A stretch of 64,000 bases of DNA. Origin: SIG307 sp964545045 (GTDB lineage Bacteria; Bacillota; Clostridia; Lachnospirales; Lachnospiraceae). Under the pieces are notes generated by a model. That model had not been told where the DNA came from, searched no databases, and saw only the letters and a list, made by a program, of their open reading frames with translations. A program made the translations under genes and the position numbers. Location of the stretch: NCBI GenBank assembly GCA_964545045.1, contig CAZJEN010000002.1, forward strand, positions 1-64,000, written 5' to 3'. Below, in pieces: positions 7,446 through 17,618 of this stretch. Positions within the stretch are counted from its first letter, which is position 1. Every line of letters begins with the position of its first letter.

Positions 7446-8657
7446 ATGAACGCAGTAGGAATCGATGTTTCCAAAGGTAAAAGTATGGTAGCAATTCTCA
7501 GACCTTATGGTGAGATTGTTTCATCCCCCTTTGAAGTAAAACACACCGCCAGTGATCTTGATTCGCTTATCGAAAAGATAAAATCGGTAAACGGTGAATC
7601 CCGCATCGTCATGGAACATACCGGACGATACTATGAACCAATCGTCCGCAGACTTACGGAAGCAAATCTTTTTGTTACCGCAGTAAACCCAAAACTTATC
7701 AAAGATTTTGGGGACAACTCTCTTCGCAAGGTAAAATCCGATAAAGCTGATGCTCTAAAAATCGCCCGCTATGCTCTTGACACATGGACAGAATTGAGAC
7801 AGTATAGTCTTATGGACGAAATACGTACTCAACTGAAAACCATGAATCGTCAGTTTGGTTTTTACATGAAGCACAAAACCGCCATGAAGAACAATCTCAT
7901 CGGTATTCTTGATCAGACACATCCTGGCGTAAACACTTACTTTGAAAGTGCAGCCCGTAACGACGGCAGTCAGAAATGGGTTGATTTTGCTGCCACATAC
8001 TGGCATGCAGACTGCATTCGTAAAATGTCTTTGAATGCCTTTGTCGAGCATTACAGACAATGGTGCAAACGCAAGAAGTACAACTTCAGCCAAACCAAAG
8101 CCGAAGAAATCTACGGAGCATCCAAGGAGCTTGTTCCTGTACTTCCAAAGGATGAAGTAACCAAACTGATTATCAAACAAGCAGTAGAGCAACTAAACTC
8201 TGCTTCAGCTACTGTGGAATCGCTTCGGGTTCTTATGAATGAAACCGCATCCAAACTTCCCGAATATCCGGTTGTCATGGAAATGAAGGGTGTGGGTCCA
8301 TCACTCGGTCCTCAGCTAATGGCTGAAATCGGTGACGTTACACGCTTTACTCACAAAGGAGCCATTACTGCATTTGCAGGGGTAGACCCTGGAGTAAACG
8401 AATCCGGTTCCTACGAACAGAAGAGTGTACCTACATCGAAGCGTGGTTCTGCAGAGCTTAGAAAAACTCTTTTTCAAGTCATGGACTGTCTTATCAAAAC
8501 AAAACCGCAAGATGATTCAGTATATCTGTTTATGGACAAGAAACGTGCCCAAGGTAAGGATTATTACGTCTACATGACCGCCGGTGCTAATAAGTTCTTA
8601 CGAATCTACTATGGAAGGGTAAAAGAATATATCGTATCTCTTCCAAAATCAGAATAA
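7446..8657 (+). CDS. IS110-family transposase
   Basis: A 403-aa RuvC-like DEDD recombinase. The N-terminal domain carries the acidic residues in VGIDVSKGKS, MEHTGRY and KSDKADALKIAR. The C-terminal Transposase_20 domain has the helix-hairpin-helix-like MKGVGPSLGPQLMAEIGD segment and the AFAGVDPGVNESG...SKRGSAELRKTL block with the serine expected of this family. The start at 7446 is preferred because AAGGAGTG lies 8 bp upstream; an in-frame ATG 54 bp earlier falls in the non-coding RNA region. The gene is full length for the family and shows no interruption, so the element may be active. Confidence 0.93.
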   Translation: MNAVGIDVSKGKSMVAILRPYGEIVSSPFEVKHTASDLDSLIEKIKSVNGESRIVMEHTGRYYEPIVRRLTEANLFVTAVNPKLIKDFGDNSLRKVKSDKADALKIARYALDTWTELRQYSLMDEIRTQLKTMNRQFGFYMKHKTAMKNNLIGILDQTHPGVNTYFESAARNDGSQKWVDFAATYWHADCIRKMSLNAFVEHYRQWCKRKKYNFSQTKAEEIYGASKELVPVLPKDEVTKLIIKQAVEQLNSASATVESLRVLMNETASKLPEYPVVMEMKGVGPSLGPQLMAEIGDVTRFTHKGAITAFAGVDPGVNESGSYEQKSVPTSKRGSAELRKTLFQVMDCLIKTKPQDDSVYLFMDKKRAQGKDYYVYMTAGANKFLRIYYGRVKEYIVSLPKSE

Positions 8658-8816
8658 TATCTGCATTTCTTTTTTAGACCGGCACAATGTGGTGGTCTTA
8701 TTTTGATACCCTTTTTCAACCTTTATAAAACTTTCAAAAATCCCAAATTTAGCCTTGACTTTTTATTTGCAGGCTTTTTATGGCTATATTATGTGGAATG
8801 ATATTAACATGGAGGT

Positions 8817-8848
8817 TTATGAGAAAAGCCATTTCGCGTTTCTCATAA
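8817..8848. repeat. Perfect 10-bp inverted repeat upstream of the integrase
   Basis: TTATGAGAAA (8817-8826) and TTTCTCATAA (8839-8848) are exact reverse complements separated by 12 bp. Lying 70 bp before the integrase start, it could be an integrase or regulator binding site, or a small hairpin in the leader. Confidence 0.6.
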
Positions 8849-8918
8849 TAACGAGTTCCTTTGATTTGTTTACATAATATTTGCGAAACATTGATGACGA
8901 TAGAAAGAAGGTGCAGGA

Positions 8919-10073
8919 ATGAATAGCATATCTCAGGCAGTTAATAAGATGACATTTCGGGAGAGGAAGAATGGTTTGATGGAGGGGCGCTTATCCTATA
9001 AAGGCGAAAGAAAATCATTTTATGGGACATCGAAAGCTGAATGTAAACGTAAAGCTAGAGAATATTTGGAAAAAAAGGAAAAAGGAACATATAACCCTAA
9101 TAAGGTAACTCTAAATGAATATATGGAGGAATGGTTAAACTTATATAAACGTACAACGGTGGAGCCTTCTTCTTATGCTCGATTAGTTTCCGTGTTTCGT
9201 CACCAGGTCAGGGACAGCATAGGTAAAAAGAAAATGTCAGAGATCACATCGGATGAAATTCAGAAATTGATTAATGATCATGCCCTTGGTATTGGTGGTA
9301 AGAAACCGCTTGCGAAGTCTGGACTGAAAAGGATAATGCATTTATTAGGACCATGTTTTGTGCATGCAGTAAAAAAAGGAGTAATAGCAAAAAATCCATG
9401 TGAAGGTGTGGTAATACCACGGGAAAGTAATATTGTGACGAAAACCAAGGAGCAGTTTGCTCTTTCTGACGAAGAAATTGTCCGATTTAAAAATGCGGCA
9501 TTTATACGCACTAAAAACGGATATATTCGTTATCGTGATGCAATAGTACTAGTGTTTATGGTCGGGACGGGGCTTCGGATAGGAGAGATGATTGCGTTGA
9601 CGTGGGATGATGTTTATATTGATGAAAATTATATTCATGTGCACAATACTTTACAGACTGGTCTTCTTGGACCTGAAAAATCTAGAATTAAAGACGGAAC
9701 CAAGACTTCGGCGGAACGGATGCTACCATTGAATGATAATTTGAAAGAATATCTTCGTCTGATAAAGGAGATAAATGAAGAAAGAAGGATTGAGTCAAAA
9801 TATGTTGCATGTACAAGAGTTGGTACCATGCAGGATCCGACGAATATCAATAGAAGTCTGGGACGTTTACTTAAAAGAGCGGGACTTTCGGATGCTGTAA
9901 CTCCACATACTTTGCGACATACCTTTGGTTCGTCATTAATCCGTGCCGGTGTGGGCATAGAGATAGTTAGTAGATTAATGGGGCATGCCAATATTATGGT
10001 GACTTACACCAAATATATTCATGTGATAAAAGAGCAAGAAGCTAAGGCGATGATAATGACGACGATTATATGA
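8919..10073 (+). CDS. Tyrosine recombinase/integrase (Tn916-like)
   Basis: A 384-aa phage/ICE-type integrase. It has an N-terminal arm-binding AP2-like domain (residues 10-60, RKNGLMEGRLSYKGERKSFYG), a SAM-like core-binding domain (60-165) and a catalytic domain. Visible catalytic residues are R220 (GTGLRIGE), K262 (IKDGTKTS), H330 and R333 (HTLRHTF), H356 (MGHANI) and the nucleophile Y366 (KYIHV). Everything needed for strand exchange is present. The start has GAAAGAAGG about 9 bp upstream. It is followed by a strong terminator and then by the defence-like genes, so it likely mobilised this segment. No tRNA-type attachment site is visible in the window. Confidence 0.93.
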   Translation: MNSISQAVNKMTFRERKNGLMEGRLSYKGERKSFYGTSKAECKRKAREYLEKKEKGTYNPNKVTLNEYMEEWLNLYKRTTVEPSSYARLVSVFRHQVRDSIGKKKMSEITSDEIQKLINDHALGIGGKKPLAKSGLKRIMHLLGPCFVHAVKKGVIAKNPCEGVVIPRESNIVTKTKEQFALSDEEIVRFKNAAFIRTKNGYIRYRDAIVLVFMVGTGLRIGEMIALTWDDVYIDENYIHVHNTLQTGLLGPEKSRIKDGTKTSAERMLPLNDNLKEYLRLIKEINEERRIESKYVACTRVGTMQDPTNINRSLGRLLKRAGLSDAVTPHTLRHTFGSSLIRAGVGIEIVSRLMGHANIMVTYTKYIHVIKEQEAKAMIMTTII

Positions 10074-10095
10074 AGAATGTAAAAGTGGATACGTT

Positions 10096-10140
10096 AAGAA
10101 ACCAAGGGCAGAGTTTATTTTTATGTCCTTGGTTTCTTTA
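10096..10140 (+). terminator. Terminator after the integrase
   Basis: AAGAAACCAAGG (10096-10107) pairs perfectly with CCTTGGTTTCTT (10127-10138) across a 19-nt T-rich loop. It isolates the integrase transcript from the defence-like genes. Confidence 0.8.
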
Positions 10141-10241
10141 GGAAATAGAAGTGTGATAATAAGAATGACAACATAGATATGTGTGAAAAAGTATGATATA
10201 ATATATTTGGTTTGATACAATTATGTTAAGGGGGAATATAG

Positions 10242-11534
10242 GTGGAGGTACCATATAATTTAATGTCATTAATAAGTCCGGAAGCGGGAAAGAAAATTGA
10301 TTCGGTAGATAAGCATTCAAAATATATAGTAAGAGTTAAAGCACCAGAGGAGTTGTCAGAAGCACTATTTGAATATGCAGAAAGCTTTTTTGAAGCAGCA
10401 CATATGATTACGGAGTTTATTTTATCTGCAGAGCGTCCTGACATAGGAAAGTTGGATACCTATTTCTTTTCTATAACTTTTTTATATCGTCATTGTATTG
10501 AATTGGGATTAAAAGCAGTAGGATTTCAATATATTCGCGATATATCAGAACGAGAAAGATTCGTGAAAGATACACGCCATAACTTATCTGCCATTTTATC
10601 TAAAGTTGAGCAAAGGACATCTTTTACAAGACCCGTAGAAGAAGTGGAGTGGTTAAGAGATTATTTTGCCGACTTATCGAAGATGGATAGAGAATCAGAT
10701 TCATTTCGCTATCCTTTTCATATTGTATGGGAGCAAGATGATTGGGGATGGGAAAGTAGATTTGTAATCAAGAGAATTTTTGATGAGCAAACACATATTG
10801 ATTTGGTGAAGTTTGCAAATAAATTTGAAGCAGCGCATGAAATCATTAAGAAATGGTACAAAAAAGATACCTCTAGAGCGGAGGAATGGAGAGAAGTAAC
10901 GCCAGTGTTTATAGAAACAGGAGGGTACTATTATGCGCAATCGGTTGTTGGATATAAGTACAGAAGAGCAGAATTTTATCCTTTTACTAAAGCGTATTTG
11001 GAAACAGCTAATTACCTTAAATGGTATATGAAGAAAGAAACGGATGCCGGAAATCTCAATTATAATGAGAAACTCTTTCTTCCGATGTGCTATTTGTACA
11101 GAAACTGTGTTGAACTCAGTTTAAAGACTATTTGGTTTGAAGAAACAGGAGAAGATTTTCAAGAAAAGTGTAGATTAATGCTGGATAAAAAACATAGCAT
11201 TGCAGGGATGTGGAATAAGATCAAGCCACATGTCTTGGAATGTTCTGAGGGGGCTGAAAATCCGGAATATATCGATGTGATTGAGGATTATTGTATGCAG
11301 GTTCATGTGCTCGATAGTGATGCCAATAAATTTAGATACCCAATGTCAAATAGTATGCAGAGGTATTTTTCAAGTAATAAGAGATTTGATTTTGTAGAGA
11401 CTGGTGACTTTTTTGAAGCATTAAACAACATTCTTGATGGGATTGATGGTGAAATGAACTATATAAATGAAATAAAGGCGGAAATGGAAGCTGAATATCT
11501 GGCAGAAATGATGGCGAATGTAGATTATTACTAA
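10242..11534 (+). CDS. Internally duplicated protein of unknown function (defence-island type)
   Basis: A 430-aa protein built from two copies of one domain. Half 1 (about 55-165) reads ...FLYRHCIELGLKAV...RHNLSAILSKV...FRYP; half 2 (about 270-380) reads ...YLYRNCVELSLKTI...KHSIAGMWNKI...FRYP. The YRxCxELxLK helix, an H-N/S-x3-L/M-W segment and the closing FRYP are kept in both copies at similar spacing. The helical pattern recalls HEPN-like folds, but I see no canonical R-x4-6-H. The GTG start at 10242 has AAGGGGG 8 bp upstream; a TATAAT lies at 10197-10202 without a convincing -35. The DNA is AT-rich. It probably belongs with the STAND gene 78 bp downstream. Confidence 0.75.
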   Translation: MEVPYNLMSLISPEAGKKIDSVDKHSKYIVRVKAPEELSEALFEYAESFFEAAHMITEFILSAERPDIGKLDTYFFSITFLYRHCIELGLKAVGFQYIRDISERERFVKDTRHNLSAILSKVEQRTSFTRPVEEVEWLRDYFADLSKMDRESDSFRYPFHIVWEQDDWGWESRFVIKRIFDEQTHIDLVKFANKFEAAHEIIKKWYKKDTSRAEEWREVTPVFIETGGYYYAQSVVGYKYRRAEFYPFTKAYLETANYLKWYMKKETDAGNLNYNEKLFLPMCYLYRNCVELSLKTIWFEETGEDFQEKCRLMLDKKHSIAGMWNKIKPHVLECSEGAENPEYIDVIEDYCMQVHVLDSDANKFRYPMSNSMQRYFSSNKRFDFVETGDFFEALNNILDGIDGEMNYINEIKAEMEAEYLAEMMANVDYY

Positions 11535-11612
11535 TGCCCATATGGATGAGCAGAAATGTGACCAAAAGTTATATGAATAGTGAACTAATACATGTTCGGG
11601 GAGGAAGAGAAA

Positions 11613-14600
11613 ATGCGTTTTTTTATGCTTTCAGATTTTCATTTAGGACAAGATGCTATACTTGAAAAAGCAAAAGAGCAATTGATGAATTTGTGCAGTA
11701 GAATTCGTTCTGATATTAATCCTGATGAAGTGATATTATTTATTTTAATGGGAGATATTGTGAATAAAAGCGATGTTCGTGCCTTTGACGATGCTAAAGT
11801 ATGTCTTGATTGTATACGCGAAGGTTTAGCGGGGTTATTGGTTAAATTCGAGTTTGTTCCAGGAAATCATGATATTCCGTCTGGAGATATTCTGCCGTTT
11901 GACGGCTTTATCGCGGAATATAATCCATCCTGTTCTTTTAAAAATTCGGGTGCATATTCGGCTGTTTATGAAGATGTCAATTTTATCTTTGCAGACTCTA
12001 ATATATTGCGAGATCACAGTCTTCCGGGCAAACTAGATTTGGAGGCTATTCGACATGAAATCAAGCCTATTAAAAATATATTGTTTTGTCACCATGGTTT
12101 TGAACAGAGTTATGGTGGGGATCATGATACGGTTAATGATGCGGGAACTGTGTTGAATAGATTAAAAGACATGGGGATTGATTTTGTTTTTCATGGACAT
12201 ACTCATCGCGCGGAGGCATCGTATACTAAGAATGGAATCGTTGAGATTGGTTGTGGCACGATACATGGTGATATATCGTGGATGGATGGAATTCAAAATC
12301 AGTTTTCGGTTGGATATATTCGCGACAAGAAAATTATTAATGTAGATCGCTTTGTGATTTCGAAAGATGGAGGGGGAGTTTTTCCGAAAGAAACAATATA
12401 TCCGAAGCAAAAGATTTTTTTGGATCCATGGTCTATTAGAAAGATTCAATATGGGCCGGTATTATCTTATATTAAGCGTAAAGTAATATCTCATGCAAAG
12501 GCATTAGAAGGAGAATATGCTATACTATTTTCAAAAGAAAATTTATTATCTTTGAGAGAAGTACTATTAAAAGAACGAAAAGTATTGTTTTTAAGTGATG
12601 CAGGACAAGGGAAAAGTGTTGAAATGGAGAATCTTGCATACGAGTTATGTCAGACCAATTACTTTCCGGTTTTGTTTAAGTTAAGAAATTACAATGGAAC
12701 AAAGATAGAAGATCTTTTCCCACAGGACTACAAGTCACTTTCTCCTAAGTTGACAGTTCTTTTGTTGGATGGATATGATGAATTGCCATCTTATCATAAG
12801 AGACAATTTGAAAACGAACTCAGATTATTTTTAAATGACAATCCCAATATATGCATTGTCATTTCTTCACGTAGTAATTTTTGCAGAACCGAAAAAGATG
12901 TAGAGTCAAAAACTTTTCCAGGGTTTAAGATATATGATTTGTGTAAATTATCGAGAGAAGATATTAAATCATATGTAGAGGAACAAGGGATAAACAGTAA
13001 GCGTTTTTTTTATGATGCCAGAATGTCTAAAGTTGACAAATTGTTAGAGAATCCGTTTTATTTAATTCAGATATGTATGCTTTTTATGAAAAATGGAAAT
13101 TTGCCAGTAAAAGCAGAACTAATGGACAAGTTAATTGAAGCATCATTTTCGATGGATGATGAAAAGTTCTCAGGGGACCTAGAAGAGCGCTATATGGAAT
13201 TAATGAAGTTACTTAGAAAAGTGGCGTTTGCTATGCAGCTTATGCAACAAAGTAAAATAGATTCGCGTACGGAATATCAGAGCCTTTTTAATAATGGTGA
13301 ACGCGAATTGTTAACACATAGTGGTTTGTTTATTAAGGAAGGAGATTCATGGTTCTTTTTACACAATAATTTCCGTGAGTATTTAGCTGCAAAATACTTA
13401 TCAGAGCTTAGCCAAGAGGATATTATTTCATATATTTATAATGGGGAAAATATTAACCCGAGTTGGGTAAATACACTTGGATTCTTAACGGGAATATCCT
13501 TGAATTGGGACTTAAATAAGTGGATTGCTCAAAATGTACCGGCTGCATTGGTAAAGTTTGATACAGAACAAGTTGATCAGGTGACACGTTATAATGTATT
13601 AAAAGATATTTTTAACTATTATGAGAAGAGATACTTATGGTTTAATGACGAGTTGTGTGATGAAGAACAGTTGGCGAATTTTGCACATAGTGCATCTGCT
13701 TTGACTTTTTTACTTAATAAGATTGCAAATCCGGTACATGTTGTATCGCAATACACGGCTATTAGAATTCTTCGATTCTTTCCTACTCTTTATGGAAGGA
13801 ATAAAGAAGTTCTTGAATGTTTATTAGCATGTTGTAAGAATTATCCTGAAACAAGGTCAGATGTATGTAGAGTAGCTATTATGGCTATTCATCGATTGGG
13901 TCTTGATAATCATGATGTTACACTACAACTGCTTGAATTATTTGAAGAAAGCGATAATGATTATATTCGAGTAGGGATGTATGAGTATTTCCTTGAGACA
14001 GGACAACAAAATGAATATGTGCATTATTTTCTGCAAGGGATAAAGTATATTATATATAAATCAAATGATGATGAAAATAGGATTGGTGATGAAGCCTTTC
14101 AGTTGGCGGAAGGCTTAAAAGCAATGTCGTCAGTGGACAGTATCTCATTAGTTCTAATGTGGATAACTGATGAAGAAGTTGATTTTCACGATGTGAATGA
14201 AATATATGGTTTACTTATGAAAAAAGCTTTGGGGTTGTACCTTGAGGGAAATGAACAACTGTATGATGTTGTAATGCACGAATGTACGAAAATTTTACAA
14301 AAGTATGATACTAATAAATTGCGAAGCTGTGTCGAGTTTTTTGAAGGATGTGGTTTGTTAGAAAAGACATTTGTAATGCTGACTGAATGTTTTTCCACCG
14401 AGGAACATTATTTGGCTGATCTCATATGTCTTAAACCGGAGCTGCCTAAAGTTATATTGAAAATGTACAAGGAAGAGAAGTTTGATAATCATGATGCTTT
14501 TAGAAAAATTATTCAACGTTATGTAGGTGACGAACAGCTATATAATGAATGTAAAAAAGCACTTTTTCAAAGAACAGGTGTACTGTTGCCTGAGTTCGAG

Positions 14601-15953
14601 CCAAGAATAAACTACGAAGAATTGCGTAGAGAGGCACGACAAACATATTTTGATTCGATTTTTATTAAAGAACAGATGGAGTTAATGCTTTCTGAGCTGT
14701 TAAAAAAAATGAATAAGACAGGCGTTGTAATAAAAGATATTTTTGATGTAAAAATAAATCTACCGGTACATTCCCAATTAAGGAATTTGAGAACCGCGAT
14801 TTATCATTCGGGACATCCAGATAGGCAAGTGAAGGACTTTTTTTCCGATATTGTGTATGAAAGATTTATACTTACAGAATGTGAAAGAATTTTAAAAAAT
14901 AACAAGGATATAGTAGTTAGCACGGAACAAGTGGAGATGATAAGGTTATTAATTACTCAATGTCTGACGAGTGATTGTATAAGAAAAGAGGTGAGACATA
15001 GGCCAGACGGTATGGTATGTACAAGGGCTGTGTTGGCAATGGTTCGTCTAGTTGTGAACTTGGATATAGCACTGCCGGTTGATGTTGCGCTGGAACTAAC
15101 GAATATTGCGGCTCCATATTTTAGTGAAGGAAAGGATGATAAAAAATATAATTATTTGTTGCGTCATATTCCAATAGATATATTGAAAAAGCGGATAGCA
15201 GAGAATCTTGAGGATGATTCTTTAGACAGGATATTGATTGAGGATCATATTGATTTTTGCAAAATAAATAACTTCGAAGACGCTACGAACCGTTCACTTC
15301 TATGGTGTCAATCTGTAGAGACGGATAGATGGATTCAAATGCATGCTTTTGATTATTTGTACAGTATGTATGGTGCAAGTTATGTTAAAGAATTTATTTT
15401 GCCGTATGCTACAGGGGAGTTTTTATTAGAGATTGCTGATAAATGTAAAGATGCTATACCGAGGGTAGAGTTTTGTTCGGCATTGGAAAAGGAATATGGA
15501 AGAGAACCTTCATATGGTGTGATGGAACGACTGATTGCATATGGCAGCGAGATTGGAATAACTAGGTACGTTGAAATGGTATTGGCTGAGTGTAAAATTC
15601 CTGAGGGGCAATGTCATTCACACACAGCAACAAGTTCGATAAAATATATTGATAATCCAAAGTATCTTCCTTTGTTAGAGCAACTATTGGATGTTGCTAT
15701 GCATCCTGATTTTGTAGATGATGAGTTTTGGGGACTACGCAGTTCTTTAAAAGGTGCATTGGTAAATTGTGGAATGGCAGATTTTGATTCTACAATTGAG
15801 GTGCTTAATAGGAAGTTGTTGAGTGCAGAGTTAGAAGAGCATAATATCCGTTACTGTAATTATATAATAGAGGAAATAAAAGCGAATAAGAGAAAGTACA
15901 GTGACTGTCCTAAAACAATACAACAAGTAAAGTCTTTGCTGGGTATCCATTGA
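11613..15953 (+). CDS. Metallophosphoesterase-NACHT STAND NTPase with helical repeat C-terminus
   Basis: A 1,446-aa three-part protein. Residues 1-250 are a calcineurin-like phosphoesterase with a complete metal site: D8 and H10 (DFHLG), D48 (GDIVN), N85 and H86 (GNHD), H160 (CHHG), and H194/H196 (HGHTH). Residues 310-640 are a NACHT-type P-loop NTPase: Walker A DAGQGKS (K334), Walker B VLLLDGYDEL (D386, D389, E390), sensor VISSRS. The remainder is a long alpha-helical, HEAT-like solenoid, usually the ligand sensor in STAND proteins. The expected logic is that sensing by the solenoid causes NACHT oligomerisation and activates the phosphoesterase, probably against nucleotides or nucleic acid. 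The start at 11613 has GGGGAGG 8 bp upstream. An antiphage role is inferred from architecture and neighbours. Confidence 0.85.
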   Translation: MRFFMLSDFHLGQDAILEKAKEQLMNLCSRIRSDINPDEVILFILMGDIVNKSDVRAFDDAKVCLDCIREGLAGLLVKFEFVPGNHDIPSGDILPFDGFIAEYNPSCSFKNSGAYSAVYEDVNFIFADSNILRDHSLPGKLDLEAIRHEIKPIKNILFCHHGFEQSYGGDHDTVNDAGTVLNRLKDMGIDFVFHGHTHRAEASYTKNGIVEIGCGTIHGDISWMDGIQNQFSVGYIRDKKIINVDRFVISKDGGGVFPKETIYPKQKIFLDPWSIRKIQYGPVLSYIKRKVISHAKALEGEYAILFSKENLLSLREVLLKERKVLFLSDAGQGKSVEMENLAYELCQTNYFPVLFKLRNYNGTKIEDLFPQDYKSLSPKLTVLLLDGYDELPSYHKRQFENELRLFLNDNPNICIVISSRSNFCRTEKDVESKTFPGFKIYDLCKLSREDIKSYVEEQGINSKRFFYDARMSKVDKLLENPFYLIQICMLFMKNGNLPVKAELMDKLIEASFSMDDEKFSGDLEERYMELMKLLRKVAFAMQLMQQSKIDSRTEYQSLFNNGERELLTHSGLFIKEGDSWFFLHNNFREYLAAKYLSELSQEDIISYIYNGENINPSWVNTLGFLTGISLNWDLNKWIAQNVPAALVKFDTEQVDQVTRYNVLKDIFNYYEKRYLWFNDELCDEEQLANFAHSASALTFLLNKIANPVHVVSQYTAIRILRFFPTLYGRNKEVLECLLACCKNYPETRSDVCRVAIMAIHRLGLDNHDVTLQLLELFEESDNDYIRVGMYEYFLETGQQNEYVHYFLQGIKYIIYKSNDDENRIGDEAFQLAEGLKAMSSVDSISLVLMWITDEEVDFHDVNEIYGLLMKKALGLYLEGNEQLYDVVMHECTKILQKYDTNKLRSCVEFFEGCGLLEKTFVMLTECFSTEEHYLADLICLKPELPKVILKMYKEEKFDNHDAFRKIIQRYVGDEQLYNECKKALFQRTGVLLPEFEPRINYEELRREARQTYFDSIFIKEQMELMLSELLKKMNKTGVVIKDIFDVKINLPVHSQLRNLRTAIYHSGHPDRQVKDFFSDIVYERFILTECERILKNNKDIVVSTEQVEMIRLLITQCLTSDCIRKEVRHRPDGMVCTRAVLAMVRLVVNLDIALPVDVALELTNIAAPYFSEGKDDKKYNYLLRHIPIDILKKRIAENLEDDSLDRILIEDHIDFCKINNFEDATNRSLLWCQSVETDRWIQMHAFDYLYSMYGASYVKEFILPYATGEFLLEIADKCKDAIPRVEFCSALEKEYGREPSYGVMERLIAYGSEIGITRYVEMVLAECKIPEGQCHSHTATSSIKYIDNPKYLPLLEQLLDVAMHPDFVDDEFWGLRSSLKGALVNCGMADFDSTIEVLNRKLLSAELEEHNIRYCNYIIEEIKANKRKYSDCPKTIQQVKSLLGIH

Positions 15954-16199
15954 GCATGGAATAACCGGAGAAAATCTGGTGTATGGCAAAAGCAGAGTTC
16001 ATGTGGTTTGTTTTTGGGGGATGAATAGATTTGTTTTTATAATTTGTATTCGACATTGCGTTAAAAGTTTCTTTGAATTAGATGTTTCTGAGATATTAGC
16101 GCCAAAGAGGAACAAACATGAGTTGTTTCATTTTTGTAAAACATATATATTCTTAACATAAACAAATTGGGGAAATTAAAAAAGGAGAGGACTGTTTAT

Positions 16200-17519
16200 A
16201 TGAATAAAATAAAGGATATTTTCTGTGGTTATTTGAAAGTAGAAGAGGATATATATACATATAATGTTTCTGATAATATGGTTACGTTGCTTCCAGCACA
16301 AAGTGATATAAAAGAAAGATATGACTCTATTGAGCATATTCGAGTACATAATATAGATATGTCTGAGTATTTATATGGTTCGGATAATGATGGGATGATT
16401 GCAATGTTACGTAAGGGGAAATTTACTACAAATCTTTTTGGGGGAGATGTATCTGTAAGATTTGCAACTCCTATTATAATTAAGGCATGTGGAAATGCAC
16501 AAGGTTTTTTTGATATGTTGACAGAACCTTGGAATAAATTTCATGCTATTACATTTTGCGGCGGAAATATCAATGCGTTATGCAGTCCTGATTTAGCACT
16601 TGAACCACTGGATATTAAACAGTATTTAATGCATGATGGGGCAAGGGAAATTAAAATGCGTCCATGGAAGGATTATACTCGCTCAATTGATTTTATTGTT
16701 GATAATGAGAAAGTGACCTTAACTGTTTCTATAGGGCAATCGTCTGGTACAAGTAGTAAAGAGCAAATGGGAGCGTATAATCTTGGAAAATTGGATACAT
16801 TTGTACGATTTTCTTTTGAAAATGCTCAGGGATTTGATGCCATAGAAAAGTATTACGTGATTGCGCGGAAGTTTATTGCAATTTTAACATCTCAAAATAA
16901 CATATGTTTTCAAGATGTCTATTTAAGTCAAAGAAATATGGAGCAACAATATTTTAAAACTGGAATATGTAAGATTTTTGATCATTATGAAAATTACTCT
17001 GTGAGGAGATGGCAAAAAGTCATACCGCTATTTAGTGTTTTTGATTATATACCTAATTTAATGGATGGAATCATATGTGGTAAAGCGGATTCTTTACTTG
17101 AGCTTCTTCCAGAAAATAATAAATTAGCTAATCTAATATCGATTAAAAATGTTCAAGATTTATGTACTGCTTTAGAAGTTTCATATCACTTAAAAGATAT
17201 GAGAAAAAGAAAAAAAGATGTGCTCATAGAGGAATTAAAAAAGAGTATTAAGAAAACAATAGCAGAATTTGTTAAAGAACATGATGAAATTGATGTAAAT
17301 AAAGAAACTACCATAGCTAGTGCGTTTGAATATCTAGAATATACATTGAAGCAGAAAATACTTACATTATATAATGAAAAAAAAGATGTAGTAGATGCGA
17401 TTGTTTCGAAGTATTCTTTGCCGATAGTGGATGAAAACAGTATAGCTTCCTTCGTAAGGTTACGAAATAATAAAACACATTCCGGTACAGTTGAGTGGGG
17501 GGAAAACGTACAGATATAA
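16200..17519 (+). pseudogene. ApeA-like HEPN protein, 5' part, split by an IS3-family element
   Basis: This reading frame encodes 439 residues. Its N-terminal part resembles ApeA-type antiphage proteins (beta-rich N-domain with VRFATPIII and WNKFHAITFCGG). The C-terminal helical HEPN domain carries the RNase motif R-x4-H at residues 422-427 (R-N-N-K-T-H). The frame stops 12 residues later, inside the terminal repeat of the IS. The missing last helices are encoded beyond the IS (18874-18974) in the frame that precise excision would restore, giving about 470 aa. The start has AAAGGAG upstream. ApeA-like HEPN proteins are thought to cleave RNA on infection; here the protein lacks its final helices and may be inactive, or reactivated if the IS leaves. 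Confidence 0.75.
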
Positions 17520-17618
17520 TGGCTCAGTTGTCAAGACAAAAATTTGATATTTTTATAATGAACTGATATGTTGACGGGTTACATGGAAAATGTGGTGCGC
17601 ATCTCCCGGATTTTTATA

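Larger units (their letters stand above)
7190..8700 (+). mobile_element. IS110-family insertion sequence
   Basis: The element consists of a 403-aa DEDD transposase preceded by about 250 bp of structured non-coding DNA and followed by a short tail with an imperfect hairpin (AGACC 8676-8680 with GGTCT 8694-8698, inner CAC/GTG). A transposase with a long non-coding left end is the layout of the IS110 group (as opposed to IS1111). IS110 elements lack long terminal inverted repeats, so both ends given here are approximate. Confidence 0.75.

Noticed and set aside
15979..16161. 60-codon open frame between the STAND and HEPN genes
   Set aside because: No ribosome binding site and no recognisable protein features; bases 15,954-16,199 are probably just leader DNA.
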